DNA from: Porphyromonadaceae bacterium UBA7180
GTDB lineage: Bacteria > Bacteroidota > Bacteroidia > Bacteroidales > Muribaculaceae
Reading direction: 5' to 3'
Length of the DNA: 5,402 nt
Assembly (NCBI GenBank): GCA_002491165.1
Contig: DKVK01000077.1
Location: 1-5,402, forward strand
Of this stretch, positions 4,831-5,402 are shown piece after piece. The position numbers and the translations under genes were made by a program. Within the stretch, counting starts at the first letter, position 1. Every line of letters begins with the position of its first letter. The notes below the pieces were generated by a model. The model saw only the letters and a program-made list of their open reading frames with translations. It was not told the origin of the DNA and made no database searches.

Positions 4831-5310
4831 GTGCAGATAGTATCGCAGGCTGGCGGCTGCGCAAATGGTGACTGTTGGAAACAAGTTTCCAGCATTCCGC
4901 AGCAGAAAGAGGTGCAGGAATCTCCGTCTCTGTATAATCAGGAGGCTGAAGAGGATGATTCCGATGCTGAAATATATCGTCCGGCAGAGGAAAGAATCTA
5001 TACGGTGGTGGAGCAGCAAGCTCAATTCCCCGGCGGACAGCAGGCGTTGATAACATGGTTAGAAGATAACATCAACTGCCCCGAGCGCGTCAAGAACTCA
5101 GATTCAAAGGTGCGTGTCATCGTCAAGTTTGTCATCGAAAAAGACGGTACGGTCACCAATCCGGAAGTAGTGAAAGGCGTTGACAGCGAGCTTGACAAAT
5201 TGGCAATCGAGTTGATGGAGAAGATGCCGCGCTGGATACCGGGGAAGATGAACGGCGTGCCCGTGCGCAGCTACTTCATCCTGCCGATACTTTTCAACCG
5301 TGGAAAATAA
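4831..5310 (+). CDS. TonB C-terminal domain protein, copy 3, lacking a signal/anchor
   Basis: A 159-residue reading frame carrying a third TonB_C domain (66-157) that begins FPGG and ends LPILFNR; about 52 of 92 positions match copy 1 and 48 match copy 2. The linker segment ERIYTVVEQQAQ before the domain resembles ERP-type linkers of copy 1 (EPIYTAVEKPAL). The usual tyrosine of the YP motif is C83 here and the IQGR turn is SKVR (92-95), so it is more diverged. There is no hydrophobic N-terminal segment and no lysine-rich stretch; residues 39-55 are acidic instead. The only usable start is the GTG at 4831, three bases after the stop of copy 2 and in the same frame; the next in-frame ATG lies inside the domain. 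It may be a truncated paralogue without export, a reinitiation product, or the second half of a readthrough fusion. An intact domain over about 90 codons argues against long-standing decay. Confidence 0.6.
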   Translation: MQIVSQAGGCANGDCWKQVSSIPQQKEVQESPSLYNQEAEEDDSDAEIYRPAEERIYTVVEQQAQFPGGQQALITWLEDNINCPERVKNSDSKVRVIVKFVIEKDGTVTNPEVVKGVDSELDKLAIELMEKMPRWIPGKMNGVPVRSYFILPILFNRGK

Positions 5311-5402
5311 CAGAATGGTCATTCGTCACAAACCGGGACGTAGTGCGTAAATAAATAAGTAAGTGTTCAAATTAAACGCATATCAGAAACGCCGGCATTT
5401 TT
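5311..5402. other. AT-rich region after the TonB-domain cluster
   Basis: These 92 bases hold no gene that I can support. A weak TGCGT/ACGCA pairing with a loop of about 30 bases exists, and the window ends in CGCCGGCATTTTT, which could be the start or end of a terminator cut off by the window edge. This cannot be decided from what is visible. Confidence 0.4.

Noticed and set aside
4831..4860. Possible lipobox AGGC near the start of copy 3
   Set aside because: Only nine residues precede the cysteine and they are not hydrophobic, so no lipoprotein signal is present.
4941..4953. AGGAGG followed by an ATG inside copy 3, as an internal start
   Set aside because: The ATG is in a different frame with only a short uninformative peptide, and the AGGAGG is part of the conserved NQE(G/A) codons.
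1..5402. CRISPR arrays, rRNA genes, insertion sequences or phage genes
   Set aside because: No regularly spaced repeats, transposase or integrase motifs, terminal inverted repeats or structural RNA genes were seen.

Overview
The window looks like a chromosomal segment from a member of the Bacteroidota, most likely order Bacteroidales. The evidence is two divergent promoters that match the Bacteroidetes primary sigma factor layout (TTTG, 20 bases, TAnnTTTG), the absence of Shine-Dalgarno sequences ahead of the clear start codons, a prfA-pyrF pair, and TonB C-terminal domains of the 'FPGG...' type common in that phylum. A gut Muribaculaceae-like host is a reasonable guess, but the sequence does not prove it.

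Left part (1-1090): a plus-strand sugar-1-phosphate nucleotidyltransferase of the MurU/GlmU-N/ManC-like superfamily converges on, and overlaps by 7 bases, a minus-strand gene for a 61-residue two-helix membrane protein of unknown function. Between that small gene and pyrF lie three inverted repeats. One has the form of a plus-strand intrinsic terminator. The strongest lies where a terminator for the minus-strand prfA-pyrF transcript would be expected.

Middle part (1091-3042): a minus-strand operon of prfA (peptide chain release factor 1) and pyrF (orotidine 5'-phosphate decarboxylase), 14 bases apart. All key motifs are intact. A good promoter sits directly upstream of prfA with a very short leader.

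Right part (3043-5402): a divergent promoter region of about 310 bases, then three consecutive plus-strand genes whose products end in the same 92-residue TonB C-terminal domain. Hand alignment without gaps gives about 63, 57 and 52 percent identity between pairs. The first two share a strongly conserved N-terminal signal or membrane segment, with an A-x-A site and a lysine-rich stretch after it. The third has no such segment. It can start only at a GTG three bases after the stop of the second gene and in the same reading frame. No exbB, exbD or TonB-dependent receptor gene is visible. The trio looks like a recent tandem expansion under one promoter. Its truncated or stop-separated third member is the most unusual feature here.
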